The notes under the pieces are model-generated. The model made no database searches. It worked only from the letters and a program-made list of their open reading frames with translations, and was not told the origin of the DNA. Of a stretch of DNA of 64,000 nt, positions 27,503 through 35,999 are shown piece by piece. Every line of letters starts with the position of its first letter. Position 1 is the stretch's first letter. The position numbers were made by a program, and so were the translations under genes. Source of the stretch: Lysinibacter cavernae (lineage in GTDB: Bacteria > Actinomycetota > Actinomycetes > Actinomycetales > Microbacteriaceae); the NCBI RefSeq assembly GCF_011758565.1, contig NZ_JAAMOX010000002.1, positions 248,001-312,000 of the forward strand, in the 5' to 3' direction.

Positions 27503-28357
27503 ATGAATATCGAGCTCAAACAGTTGCGCGCCCTCGTAGCGGTCGCCGACACAGAAAGCTTCACCGACGCCGCGCTCGAACTTGACACCTCGCAGGCAAC
27601 CGTTTCTCGACTCGTTGCCGCCCTCGAGGCCAGCCTCGGCACCCGACTAATCAGGCGCACGACCCGCGAAGTGACGCCAACCGCGACGGGCACGCGGGCG
27701 CTGCTCCTCGCGCGTCGGATCCTCGCCGAAGTTGAAGATCTTGAATCCCTCGGGGCGGCAGGCAACGATCATCTTCGCGTCGGATTCGCCTGGTCGGCAA
27801 TCGGCAAGCACACGGTTGCGTTTCAAAAGAACTGGGCAGCCGCCCATCCGGCAACCGAGCTCACCCTCTTCAGCACGAACACCCCAACCTCCGGCCTCGC
27901 AGAAGGCAAATGTGACATCGCCGTTGTGCGACAGGCGGTTGACGAGCGCAAGTTTGCAACCGCCGTCGTTGGGGTCGAGCTGCGTTACTGCGTCATGGCT
28001 GCCGATGACGAGTGGGCACGGCGCCGCTCAATCAGGCTCGCCGAGATCGCCGAGCGAGTCATCGCGGCCGACCGAAGGACGGGAACAACCACTGCGGCGC
28101 TCTGGCCAGAAGACGCCCAGCCACAGGGCATCCGATACACGGCCAATGTCGACGACTGGCTCGCGCTCATCGCTTCCGGGGCGGCTGTTGGCATCACCTC
28201 CGAGGCGACGATGCATCAGTATCGGCGGCCAGGCATCGTCTACCGCCTTGTCAAGGATGCGCCACCAATCGCCGTCTCCGTAGCCTGGTGGAAAGACGAC
28301 CCGCACCCGATGCACCGCGCGGTTACAAACCTGCTCACTGCCCTCTACCGCTCGTAG
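27503..28357 (+). CDS. LysR family transcriptional regulator
   Basis: A 284-residue regulator with an N-terminal winged HTH (about residues 3-60, LKQLRALVAVADTESFTDAA then SQATVSRLVAALE) and a LysR substrate-binding domain from about residue 85. ATG 27503 gives the canonical MNIELKQLR start; upstream in-frame codons are not typical. Divergent from the EamA exporter and probably its activator. After its stop lies the repeat-rich intergenic region. Confidence 0.9.
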   Translation: MNIELKQLRALVAVADTESFTDAALELDTSQATVSRLVAALEASLGTRLIRRTTREVTPTATGTRALLLARRILAEVEDLESLGAAGNDHLRVGFAWSAIGKHTVAFQKNWAAAHPATELTLFSTNTPTSGLAEGKCDIAVVRQAVDERKFATAVVGVELRYCVMAADDEWARRRSIRLAEIAERVIAADRRTGTTTAALWPEDAQPQGIRYTANVDDWLALIASGAAVGITSEATMHQYRRPGIVYRLVKDAPPIAVSVAWWKDDPHPMHRAVTNLLTALYRS

Positions 28358-28433
28358 CCGGCCTGCCACGGCGGCGGCATCCGTGCCGGGTCCGTGACGG
28401 CAGCACTGCCGGACCGCAGTCGCAGAGGCGATC

Positions 28434-28509
28434 GCGACTGCGACCGCGACCGCGACCGCGACTGCGACTGCGACTGCGACTGCGACTGCGACTGCGACTG
28501 CGACTGCGA
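28434..28509. repeat. Hexanucleotide tandem repeat (GCGACT/GCGACC)n
   Basis: Twelve uninterrupted 6-bp units from 28434 to 28505: one GCGACT, three GCGACC, then eight GCGACT, followed by a partial GCGA. The eight identical units suggest slippage-type growth. It lies 76 bp after the LysR stop, between convergent genes, and is not part of a believable gene, although the reading frames stay open as Ala-Val or Ser-Arg repeats. Confidence 0.9.
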
Positions 28510-28511
28510 AG

Positions 28512-28567
28512 AGATTGGTCACAAATCCACGCATGCTGCAAGATATGGGTGGATTTGTGACCAATCT
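28512..28567. repeat. Perfect 19-bp inverted repeat (possible terminator or mobile palindrome)
   Basis: 28512-28530 is the exact reverse complement of 28549-28567, with an 18-bp loop. The arm AGATTGGTCACAAATCCAC is AT-rich compared with its surroundings. It directly follows the hexamer tract and lies between the convergent LysR and cyclodeaminase-like genes. A comparable 19-bp palindrome is at 47115-47160. Confidence 0.85.
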
Positions 28568-28673
28568 GCGTCCTACGCGGGCCGGGAAGGGCCGAGCCGC
28601 TGAGGGAAAGTCGCCCGGAGGCGCTCGGACCCGGGTTCAGGTTCATGCCCGAGCCCCAACCCAAGAAGCCCAA

Positions 28674-28745
28674 GCTCCAGCTCCAGCATTAGCTCCAGCA
28701 TTAGCACTAGCACTAGCCCAAGCCCAAGCCATAGGCTGAGCCCAA
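28674..28745. repeat. Degenerate hexanucleotide repeat (GCNNNA)n
   Basis: Twelve 6-bp units, nearly all of the form GCNNNA: GCTCCA, GCATTA, GCACTA, GCCCAA and GCCATA. The series begins GCTCCA-GCTCCA-GCATTA-GCTCCA-GCATTA and keeps the 6-bp phase to 28745; similar units out of phase continue to the stop codon of the next gene. Noncoding as far as can be seen. Confidence 0.75.
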
Positions 28746-28781
28746 CTCAGGCCCCAGCCCAAGAAGCCTAAGCCCTAAGCC

Positions 28782-29723
28782 CTAGCGAGTTTGTTCGTAC
28801 ACGGCCGCGGCCGTCACGATGTCCTGCCAGGCCATGCCAACACCCGAGTACACGGCGGGGTGGCCCGCTCTGCGAACGAGTCCTCCGGCAACAAGCTCGG
28901 CAAGGTTTGTCAGCTGGTGCTCTGCCCATTCCTCCGGCGAACGAGCAGGGATGAGGTCACCACCCTCGCGCATCGCGCCGGCCCGGCTCTCAACCACAAC
29001 ATCCGCCCGACGAACCAAGTCAGCCTCAAGCTCGCGGGCGTCAAGGCCGTGGGATCCGACCGCAGCAACCACAGCATGATCGGCAACGAGGGCACCATCA
29101 AATACCGGCACCGACGATGACGTCACACAAATGACGACGTCGGCCTTCGACACCTCGTCTGCTGTGGCGGCCCTGGCGGAGATGCCCGCCGCGGTGCACT
29201 GCCCAACAACTTCGTTCACTCGCTCCGCACGTCGGCCAACAATCAGCACCTCTGTCGGTGGCGCAATAGCGGCGAGCGTCTCAATGTGGTTCCACGCCTG
29301 GGGGCCTGCACCGAACACAATAACGGTTCCGCTTGAGGTGCGTGCCCCGCGCGGATCAGCGGCAAGCATGTGCTTGATCGCGAGGACTGATGTCGCTGGA
29401 GTGCGAATCAGCGTCAGCTCTGCGCCATCCATGAGCGCAATCGGCGCAAGGGTCGCCGAATCAAAGAGAAGGTAGGTTCCCTGAATTTTCGGATGCCCCT
29501 TTGCAGGGTTCTCCGGGGCGATCGTGACAACCTTCACACCAGAGTAGGTAGTGCCCGCTGTCGGCATGAGCAAAAACTCACCGGCTGGAGCTGGGCTAAA
29601 CAGTCTGGGGCTGTCGCGTTCCGGATCAATTTCGCTGCGCAGCGCTGCCTCAAGGGCTGCAACGGCGACCTGGGGAGTGGCAATCTCGCGAAGCTGCTTC
29701 GCGTCGATGTAGGCCAGCGTCAT
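28782..29723 (-). CDS. Ornithine cyclodeaminase/mu-crystallin family protein
   Basis: A 313-residue NAD(P)-dependent enzyme with an N-terminal dimerisation half and a Rossmann half containing VIVFGAGPQAWNHIETLAA (about residues 133-151) and VGRRAERVNEVV. Members include ornithine cyclodeaminase, alanine dehydrogenase and delta1-pyrroline-2-carboxylate reductase. Next to a DapA-like protein and an MHS transporter, the pyrroline-2-carboxylate reductase role (hydroxyproline or D-proline breakdown) is the best guess. AAAGGAG precedes the ATG. A hairpin lies between it and the DapA-like gene, so it may have its own promoter. Confidence 0.82.
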   Translation of the reverse strand: MTLAYIDAKQLREIATPQVAVAALEAALRSEIDPERDSPRLFSPAPAGEFLLMPTAGTTYSGVKVVTIAPENPAKGHPKIQGTYLLFDSATLAPIALMDGAELTLIRTPATSVLAIKHMLAADPRGARTSSGTVIVFGAGPQAWNHIETLAAIAPPTEVLIVGRRAERVNEVVGQCTAAGISARAATADEVSKADVVICVTSSSVPVFDGALVADHAVVAAVGSHGLDARELEADLVRRADVVVESRAGAMREGGDLIPARSPEEWAEHQLTNLAELVAGGLVRRAGHPAVYSGVGMAWQDIVTAAAVYEQTR

Positions 29724-29774
29724 CTGTTCTCCTTTGTTGTGGCCGTGAGCTTGACACAGCCGAGATATGCGTCA

Positions 29775-29804
29775 GCGGCCGCCCACAGTTCAGTGGGCGG
29801 CCGC
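29775..29804 (-). terminator. Hairpin between DapA-like and cyclodeaminase-like genes
   Basis: A perfect 12-bp GC stem (29775-29786 with 29793-29804) and a 6-base loop lie 64 bases past the stop of the DapA-like gene. No U-tract follows. It probably ends or attenuates the leftward transcript. Confidence 0.7.
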
Positions 29805-29867
29805 CGGGTGCTTCGTTTCTACCCGCATCCGCTCATCGAGCGCACGCGTTGGTCAGAAGGCGAGTGT

Positions 29868-30773
29868 TTATTTGTAGCCCTTAGCCAGTGCAGCCTCGGT
29901 GTCGCGGGTGATTCCGGCAAACATCTCGTCGGAGAGCACTCCACGAGGAGGACGGCTTGCGCCACCCTTGCGTCCAACGATATCCATCGACAGCTTGATT
30001 GCCTGGACAAACTCGGTTTTGGTGTCCCAGCGGAGCAGCGAGTGCAGGTCGCGGTAAATCTCGCGAGCCTTTGCCCAGCTCTCTGGGTCGTTCGAGGTTG
30101 CGAGCGTGTAGAGCTCAACCGTGCTCTGCGGGATGGCGTTGGGGTAGCCGGCAACCCAGCCAACTGCTCCAGCGATTCCCATCTCAAGAACGGTGTCGTC
30201 GGTGCCGATGAGCAGGTCCATGCCGGGAGCAAGTTCCTTGATCTCGTATGCACGACGGGGGTCTCCCGTGAATTCCTTCACACCAACGATGAGGCCCTCG
30301 TGGAACATCCGCGCGATGATCGATGGGGTGAGGTCAACCTTCGTGTCGATCGGGTTGTTGTACGCAACGATCGGCAGGCCAACCTTGGCTGCCTCGCGGT
30401 AGTGGTTCACGACCTCTTCCTCGTTGGCGCGGTAGGTGTTTGGCGGGAGGAGCATGACCGACTTTGCGCCGGCTTCCGCTGCCTGCTCGGTCCAGTGGGC
30501 GGTCTGCAGCGCACCGTATGCGCCAACTCCGGCCATAACACCGAAGCCTTCCGGCGCAGCCTCAACCGCCGTCGTGATCACGCGGGCGCGCTCTTCGTCG
30601 CTCAGTGTCTGGTACTCGCCAAGTGAACCGTTTGGCGCAACACCGTGGCAGCCGTTGTCGGCCAGGAACTTCACGTGCTCGGCATAGCCGTCGTAATCGA
30701 CCGTCAGGTCATCGTTGAACGGAAGCGCCGTCGCTACCTGAACGCCGTGCCAGGGCTTCTTCGTCTCGGTCAT
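29868..30773 (-). CDS. Dihydrodipicolinate synthase/N-acetylneuraminate lyase family protein
   Basis: A 301-residue TIM-barrel class I aldolase-type protein. It has GVAPNGSLGEYQTLSDEER (the substrate-carboxylate loop), the catalytic Tyr in IVAYNNP and the Schiff-base Lys in GVKEFTGD. Context makes true DapA unlikely; the family includes delta1-pyrroline-4-hydroxy-2-carboxylate deaminase (LhpC), which would fit with the neighbouring cyclodeaminase-like reductase and MHS permease. This assignment is inference. GGAG precedes the ATG. A 13-bp palindrome sits 64 bp upstream. Confidence 0.85.
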   Translation of the reverse strand: MTETKKPWHGVQVATALPFNDDLTVDYDGYAEHVKFLADNGCHGVAPNGSLGEYQTLSDEERARVITTAVEAAPEGFGVMAGVGAYGALQTAHWTEQAAEAGAKSVMLLPPNTYRANEEEVVNHYREAAKVGLPIVAYNNPIDTKVDLTPSIIARMFHEGLIVGVKEFTGDPRRAYEIKELAPGMDLLIGTDDTVLEMGIAGAVGWVAGYPNAIPQSTVELYTLATSNDPESWAKAREIYRDLHSLLRWDTKTEFVQAIKLSMDIVGRKGGASRPPRGVLSDEMFAGITRDTEAALAKGYK

Positions 30774-30836
30774 GTTTTCTCCTTGAATCAGTTTTACGTG
30801 GAAGGTCGAACGTGGTCTGGCTCTACCCTATCAGTA

Positions 30837-30849
30837 CAATGTCACATTG
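30837..30849. promoter_or_regulatory. Palindromic operator candidate upstream of DapA-like gene
   Basis: CAATGT-C-ACATTG is a perfect 13-bp palindrome with core ATGTCACAT. The same core with G at the centre occurs upstream of the MHS transporter (32324-32338). The spacing to the start codon (64 bp) suits a promoter site, and the form matches GntR/FCD-type operators. Confidence 0.5.
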
Positions 30850-30851
30850 CA

Positions 30852-32234
30852 TTACTTTTTAAGCGAGGCAATTCTTTCGGCGGATTCTTCGTCAACTTCC
30901 CGAAGTGACTTTCCCTTTGTTTCCTTGGTCAGGCTCACCGCAACGATCGAGATCACCGCCGCGACAACCAGGTACAACGAGATCGGGATTGACGAGTCAT
31001 AGGCATTCAACAGGGACAGCGCAATCAACGGAGCAAGCGAGCCCGCAAGCAGCGGAGCAAACTGATAGCAGAGCGACAGCGCAGTGTAGCGAATGCGCGT
31101 TGGGAACATCTCCGCCATCAGAGCCGAGTACGGGGCATAGGTCATCGACTCAATCGCCAGCCCAAGCACGATGGCAGCCATGATGATCCAGTCGTTCCCC
31201 GTATCCATCATCGGGAACCCAATAAACCCCCAGAACGCGGTCAGCACCGCGCCGACCAGATAGACAGGCTTACGCCCAATAATGTCCGAGAGATACCCCA
31301 TAAGTGGAATCAGGAAGAAATGCACCGCGTGCGCACCAAACATCAACAGCAGGATGCGGGTGGTATCAACATCCACAACCAGTTTGAGATAGGTAATCGA
31401 GAACGTCACCACAATGTAGTAGAGAATATTCTCGGCGAACCGAGCTCCGATGCCAATCAACACGGAACGCCAGTGATAGCGCAGCACCTCAACAACGCCG
31501 AGTTGCTTATTCTCATCGAGGGCCTGCTTTGCCAGCGCCTCCTTAAAAATCGGCGCATCGTCAACGCGCGTGCGAATCCAATATCCGATCAGTACAACCA
31601 CAGCAGAGAACCAGAACGCGACCCGCCACCCCCACGACAGGAAGCTTTCCTCAGGAAGCCAGCTTGAGAGCCCAAGCAGCACAAGCGTCGCAACCAAGTT
31701 TCCGGCGGGAACGCCGGCCTGCGGCCAGCTTGCCCAAAATCCGCGCCGATTATCTGGGCTGTGTTCACTCACAAGGATGATGGCCCCACCCCATTCACCA
31801 CCAAAGGCAAACCCCTGAATCAGACGCAGTGTCACCAGCAGAACCGGCGCCCAGTAGCCGATTTGGTCAAACGTCGGCAGGCATCCCATGAGGAATGTTG
31901 TAATTCCGACAACGATAAGGCTGAGTTGAAGCAGCTGCTTTCGCCCGATCTTGTCACCAAAGTGACCAAACACGAGGCCACCAATTGGCCGCGCGGCAAA
32001 CCCAACCGCGTAGAGCGCAAATGCGGCTAGCACCCCATCGATGGGGTTGCCCGTCTGCTTGAAAAAATGCGTCCCAAACACCAGCGCCGACGCGGTGCCG
32101 TAGAGAAAAAACTCGTACCACTCCGCAACCGTACCGACCATCGCTGCCGCGACAACACGCCTCAGCCCAGATGGCGCCTTCTGTACGTCTGGTGGAGGGA
32201 GTGATCCCGCGTTAAGAACCGATTGATTTGCCAC
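30852..32234 (-). CDS. MFS transporter, metabolite:H+ symporter (MHS) type
   Basis: A 460-residue, 12-helix permease. It has the MHS hallmarks [20 protein letters not shown] (first helix), the loop 2-3 motif [13 protein letters not shown], and the loop 8-9 copy [14 protein letters not shown]. Relatives carry proline/betaine (ProP), shikimate or citrate. Next to the cyclodeaminase-like and DapA-like genes, it probably imports the substrate of that pathway, for example hydroxyproline or a proline derivative. A palindromic operator lies 90 bp upstream. Confidence 0.9.
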   Translation of the reverse strand: MANQSVLNAGSLPPPDVQKAPSGLRRVVAAAMVGTVAEWYEFFLYGTASALVFGTHFFKQTGNPIDGVLAAFALYAVGFAARPIGGLVFGHFGDKIGRKQLLQLSLIVVGITTFLMGCLPTFDQIGYWAPVLLVTLRLIQGFAFGGEWGGAIILVSEHSPDNRRGFWASWPQAGVPAGNLVATLVLLGLSSWLPEESFLSWGWRVAFWFSAVVVLIGYWIRTRVDDAPIFKEALAKQALDENKQLGVVEVLRYHWRSVLIGIGARFAENILYYIVVTFSITYLKLVVDVDTTRILLLMFGAHAVHFFLIPLMGYLSDIIGRKPVYLVGAVLTAFWGFIGFPMMDTGNDWIIMAAIVLGLAIESMTYAPYSALMAEMFPTRIRYTALSLCYQFAPLLAGSLAPLIALSLLNAYDSSIPISLYLVVAAVISIVAVSLTKETKGKSLREVDEESAERIASLKK

Positions 32235-32323
32235 AGTATTCTCCTCATTGAGTAATGTAAACAGCCATTGCCATGACCCAACGGAACGCTCATCGCCGAG
32301 ACGCTCTTCACTGAACCACTAGC

Positions 32324-32338
32324 AATATGTGACATATT
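32324..32338. promoter_or_regulatory. Palindromic operator candidate upstream of MHS transporter
   Basis: AATATGT-G-ACATATT is a perfect 15-bp palindrome whose core ATGTGACAT matches that at 30837-30849. It lies upstream of the transporter start codon at 32234. The same regulator probably acts at both places; no candidate regulator gene is adjacent. Confidence 0.5.
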
Positions 32339-32412
32339 ACATGGAAGAATTGCCCACGTGTCAACTCGCTGACGCCACTCAGGCAGCCCGCTGGTAGCTC
32401 GTCAGGCAACGG

Positions 32413-34179
32413 TTATTTGGCCGCCCCATAGTTATCAACAACAACGGCCTCGACGGGAAACTCGACCGGAAACTCGCCAAACAATAGCCGCCCGGCCGCT
32501 GCCGCAGACTCCCGTACCGCTTGAATAACCTGCTCGGCGCAAGCCTCCGGCGTGTGCACCATGACCTCGTCGTGCAAAAAATAGACGAGGTGGGGTCTGG
32601 CACCGGGTTCGCCAAGAACGGCGAGGCGCTGCCTGAGGCCGGCAAGCCAGCTCAGCGCCCACTCGGCGGCACTCCCCTGACAGACAAAGTTGCGGGTAAA
32701 ACGCCCCCAGCTGCGCGCCTCTTGCCGTGCACGATCTCGCTGCGGGCCGGCGGGAGTATCGGAGTCAAGCACCGCATCGACCCACCACAGCTTGTCTGGA
32801 CGTGGCGAACTGCGGCCAAGCCACGTACTCACAATCCCCCCACGCTCACCAACACGCGCGGCCTCTTCAACAAGTCGAATAGCCTGAGGGAATGCTTTTG
32901 TCAGGCGGGGCATCAGCGCGGCACTCTGCCCACTCGTTGCGCCATACAGCGCACCAAGTAGCGCAACTTTTGCGTGATCACGGGTGTCAACGACGCCCTG
33001 ATCGACCAGTGCTTGATAGAGGTCGTGGCCACGACCAGCCTCGGCCATCGCAAGGTCACCAGAAAGGGCCGAGAGGATGCGGGGTTCAAGTTGCGCGGCA
33101 TCGGCGACCACAAGGGACCATCCGGGATCGGCAACAACGGCACCCCGAACGGATGCGGGAAGCTGCAGTGCACCGCCGCCCTTTGCCGCCCAGCGACCGG
33201 TGACCACGCCACCAACAACATATTCTGGCCGGAAACGGCCGTCGGCAACCCAGGTGTCGAGCCAGGTCCAGCCGTTGGCCGTGTGCAGCCTTGACAGTTT
33301 TTTATACGCAAGCAACGGCTCGATAACGGGATGCTTGAGGTTATAGAGCTCCCATTTGCTCGTGCTCGAAACGTCAAGCCCAGCGCGCCTGAGCGCCTTG
33401 AGTAAGTCTTGCGGAGAGTCTGGATTCAACCCGTGCGCATCAAGGGCCACCCGAATCTGCTCGGCAAGGCGTTCCATCTTGGCAGGGCGCCCGCCAAACT
33501 GGGGCTTTGGCCCAAGCATCTCGGTAAGAATACGGTTATGCACGTCAACATGCCACGGAATGCCGAAGAATCGCATCTCTTGCGCGCTCAGTGCCCCGGC
33601 AGACTCCGCCGCGAGTAGGAGGCCAAGCGGGCCAGGGCGATCGCTGCCAAGCCAGGCCTCGAGTTGCCGTTGGAACTCGGCCAAGGATTCGTCGTCGCCG
33701 TAGGGATTGTCTCCTGGCTCGTCCGAGATTTCTGCCCAGGCGGCGGACTGCGAGACGGGGATGCCGGCAAGAGCAGCCGTGCGGCCCGGATCGTTTGGGC
33801 CGCTCATGCCGTCGTCGAGCAGATCGTCAAACAGCGTGGCGCCAGCAATGACCCGGTCGGCGGAGGCCTCATCCCAGGCGGAGGCCGGGCCGTGGGCGAG
33901 TTCGGAGCCGGCGGCCCCCTCTGCGTTGCGCAAGATCACGTGACACAGGCGGAGGTCGTGACAACGCCCAACTCGAACACCCTGCTCGAGGAGCCCCGGA
34001 TACCAGTGGGCGGTATCGCTCCACACCCAGCGCACACCCTCTTCATCAAGCGCCTCGACTGCTCCCGCAAAATCGACAGAATCGAGAAAGAAGGTATCGA
34101 AGAGCTGGCCCTCGTTGTCGAGCTGCCGCAGCACAATTTGCCCTTTGGCAGACGGGGGCGACGAAACAAGGATGTACAC
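32413..34179 (-). CDS. Family A DNA polymerase-like protein (3'-5' exonuclease/polymerase type)
   Basis: A 588-residue protein with a diverged N-terminal exonuclease-like half and a C-terminal polymerase half. Visible polymerase motifs are TGRWAAKGGGALQLP, motif A VVADAAQLEPRILSALSGD, a fingers region LLGALYGATSG, and motif C FLHDEVMVH. Many actinobacteria carry this second Pol I-like protein in addition to PolA; its role (repair or lesion processing) is not settled. There is no 5'-nuclease domain. Gene neighbours give no clue. Confidence 0.88.
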   Translation of the reverse strand: MYILVSSPPSAKGQIVLRQLDNEGQLFDTFFLDSVDFAGAVEALDEEGVRWVWSDTAHWYPGLLEQGVRVGRCHDLRLCHVILRNAEGAAGSELAHGPASAWDEASADRVIAGATLFDDLLDDGMSGPNDPGRTAALAGIPVSQSAAWAEISDEPGDNPYGDDESLAEFQRQLEAWLGSDRPGPLGLLLAAESAGALSAQEMRFFGIPWHVDVHNRILTEMLGPKPQFGGRPAKMERLAEQIRVALDAHGLNPDSPQDLLKALRRAGLDVSSTSKWELYNLKHPVIEPLLAYKKLSRLHTANGWTWLDTWVADGRFRPEYVVGGVVTGRWAAKGGGALQLPASVRGAVVADPGWSLVVADAAQLEPRILSALSGDLAMAEAGRGHDLYQALVDQGVVDTRDHAKVALLGALYGATSGQSAALMPRLTKAFPQAIRLVEEAARVGERGGIVSTWLGRSSPRPDKLWWVDAVLDSDTPAGPQRDRARQEARSWGRFTRNFVCQGSAAEWALSWLAGLRQRLAVLGEPGARPHLVYFLHDEVMVHTPEACAEQVIQAVRESAAAAGRLLFGEFPVEFPVEAVVVDNYGAAK

Positions 34180-34217
34180 CTCCTTATTCTCCCTCAGATC
34201 ACTGACATCCGAGGGAT

Positions 34218-35828
34218 TCAGGCCGACAGCTCAAGCCGCTCCCCCACCCAGCGCGATCGCAGCCAACGATCATGGCTTGCCACCAAAACCGTTGCCGAGG
34301 TCTGGCGAAGCGCTTCTTCTAGCTCATCCACCAGTACAAGCGAAAGATGGTTCGTCGGCTCGTCAAGCAGCACAACGCTTGGCTGACGGGCAACAACGAT
34401 TGCGAGCATGACGCGTTTCTGCTGGCCAAGACTGAGCGCGCCGATAGGACGCGAAAGATCACGCTGCTGCACAAGCCCAAGCCTCCGCAGCACGTCAACA
34501 TCCCTGCGTGTGGCCAAGGTAAAGGAGTCGGCAACTGACCGGCGGGGCTCAGCAAAGCGCGCATCCTGCCCCAATAGCCCAACTCGCCCGCGGACCTTGA
34601 GCGAGCCGGAGGACGGGCGGATGCCACCCGCGATTGTCTCCAACAGGGTCGACTTTCCAGCACCGTTCGGGCCAGTCACCAAAACCTTCGAACCGGCTTC
34701 CACCGCCATGCTCTCAAGCTGAAGTCTGCCAGCCACGTGCAAGTTGGATGCCTCGATGGCCAACCCGTCGGCCGCGCCACCCTTCAAGGCGGAACCATCA
34801 AAACTCAGCGGGATAGGCGGCTTTGGGACGAGCTCCCGTTCGATAAGTTCAAGCTGATGCTCGGCCGCATGCACCCGACGCGCAACGGTTCGCTCGACGT
34901 TTTGCCCCTTAAACGCGTGGATGAACTTATCGTTGTCGCGAGGCCCACGTCCATGCGCGACGGACTCCATGCCCTGCGCTGTGCGCTCGGTGAGCAACAT
35001 GATCTCTGCCTGCTGCTCAGCGTAGCGACGCTCCCAACGGGCACGGGCCGCAGCTTTTGCGGCAAGGTATTCGCTGAAATTGCCGCCGAACCTGCGCCCG
35101 CCGTTGCCGTCGACACCAAGAAACCCGGCGTCGAGGTCAACGATATCGGTGCAGATCTCATCGAGAAAGACCCGGTCATGGCTGGCGAGGACGACCGCGC
35201 CGCGGAAGTCCCGCAAAAACGATGCCAGCGTCTGGCAGGCCGCATCGTCGAGGTGGTTCGTGGGTTCGTCGAGCAACAGGGCGTCGGGAAGTGCGATGAG
35301 GGCTGCGGCAAGCGCGAGCCGCGCGCGCTGCCCTCCTGACAACGTTTCGACAGTCGCGGACCGGTCGAGGCCACCGATGCCCATCCGGTCGGCAGTGAGC
35401 GTGGCGCGACGATCGGCATCCCAAACATCGTGGTCAACGGCCCACTCCATCACCTCCGAATACTCGGCGGCAAGGGCCTCATACTCGGAGGCGCCAGCAA
35501 CCGCGAGTTGTTCACCAAGGCGCTCGAGCAGGGCAACGGTATCGTGAGCGGACGCAACGGCCTTCGCAAAGACACCGCCAACGGTAACGCCGTCTGCAAA
35601 GACCGGGTCCTGGTCGACGTACACGGTCGCGGCGGGACGGTCGACAACGCCGGAATCAGGCGTATCCAGCCCAGCGAGCAGCCGAAGCAGGGTCGATTTG
35701 CCCGAGCCGTTTTCGCCAACAAGCCCAACCCTTGAGCCGGGGGCAACCGTGAGGTCAATGCCGTCGAGCACACGACGGTCGGAAAAATGTTTGCGCACAT
35801 CGCGCGCAAGAAGAGACAGCTGTAACAA
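34218..35828 (-). CDS. ABC-F family ATPase
   Basis: A 536-residue soluble protein with two ABC domains and no membrane segments. Domain 1 has GENGSGKST (about 38-46), LSGGQRARLALAAAL and LLDEPTNHLDD; domain 2 has GPNGAGKST and LLDEPTNHL, with a diverged signature LSLGQQ. The inter-domain linker (about residues 235-330) is charged. ABC-F proteins bind the ribosomal E site; some protect against macrolides, lincosamides or pleuromutilins, others act in translation. TTG 35828 is the start, with AAAGGA nine bases upstream. The leader contains several small hairpins. Confidence 0.9.
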   Translation of the reverse strand: MLQLSLLARDVRKHFSDRRVLDGIDLTVAPGSRVGLVGENGSGKSTLLRLLAGLDTPDSGVVDRPAATVYVDQDPVFADGVTVGGVFAKAVASAHDTVALLERLGEQLAVAGASEYEALAAEYSEVMEWAVDHDVWDADRRATLTADRMGIGGLDRSATVETLSGGQRARLALAAALIALPDALLLDEPTNHLDDAACQTLASFLRDFRGAVVLASHDRVFLDEICTDIVDLDAGFLGVDGNGGRRFGGNFSEYLAAKAAARARWERRYAEQQAEIMLLTERTAQGMESVAHGRGPRDNDKFIHAFKGQNVERTVARRVHAAEHQLELIERELVPKPPIPLSFDGSALKGGAADGLAIEASNLHVAGRLQLESMAVEAGSKVLVTGPNGAGKSTLLETIAGGIRPSSGSLKVRGRVGLLGQDARFAEPRRSVADSFTLATRRDVDVLRRLGLVQQRDLSRPIGALSLGQQKRVMLAIVVARQPSVVLLDEPTNHLSLVLVDELEEALRQTSATVLVASHDRWLRSRWVGERLELSA

Positions 35829-35999
35829 GAGAGAGTCCTTTGTGAAGAGAAACTCGGTATCCGCCGGGTGTCATCAGGCGAGCAGTATGCTCAAGCCGCA
35901 ACGTATGCCTCAGGCACGGATCGGGTTAGGAAAAAATCTTCACGCCGTTACTCTAGCGAGCCAAAACGATTTTGCCAAGTCCCTCATCAACGGCGGAGG

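Noticed and set aside
28028-28564. Minus-strand frame with Ala-Val repeats
   Set aside because: It is open only because of the hexamer tract and overlaps the LysR coding sequence; no ribosome site or coding bias.
28434-28745. CRISPR array or origin iterons
   Set aside because: Units are only 6 bp, have no spacers, and no cas, dnaA, rep or par gene is near.
29493-30626. A 377-codon plus-strand open frame
   Set aside because: Antisense to the cyclodeaminase-like and DapA-like genes, and it would read through the hairpin between them.
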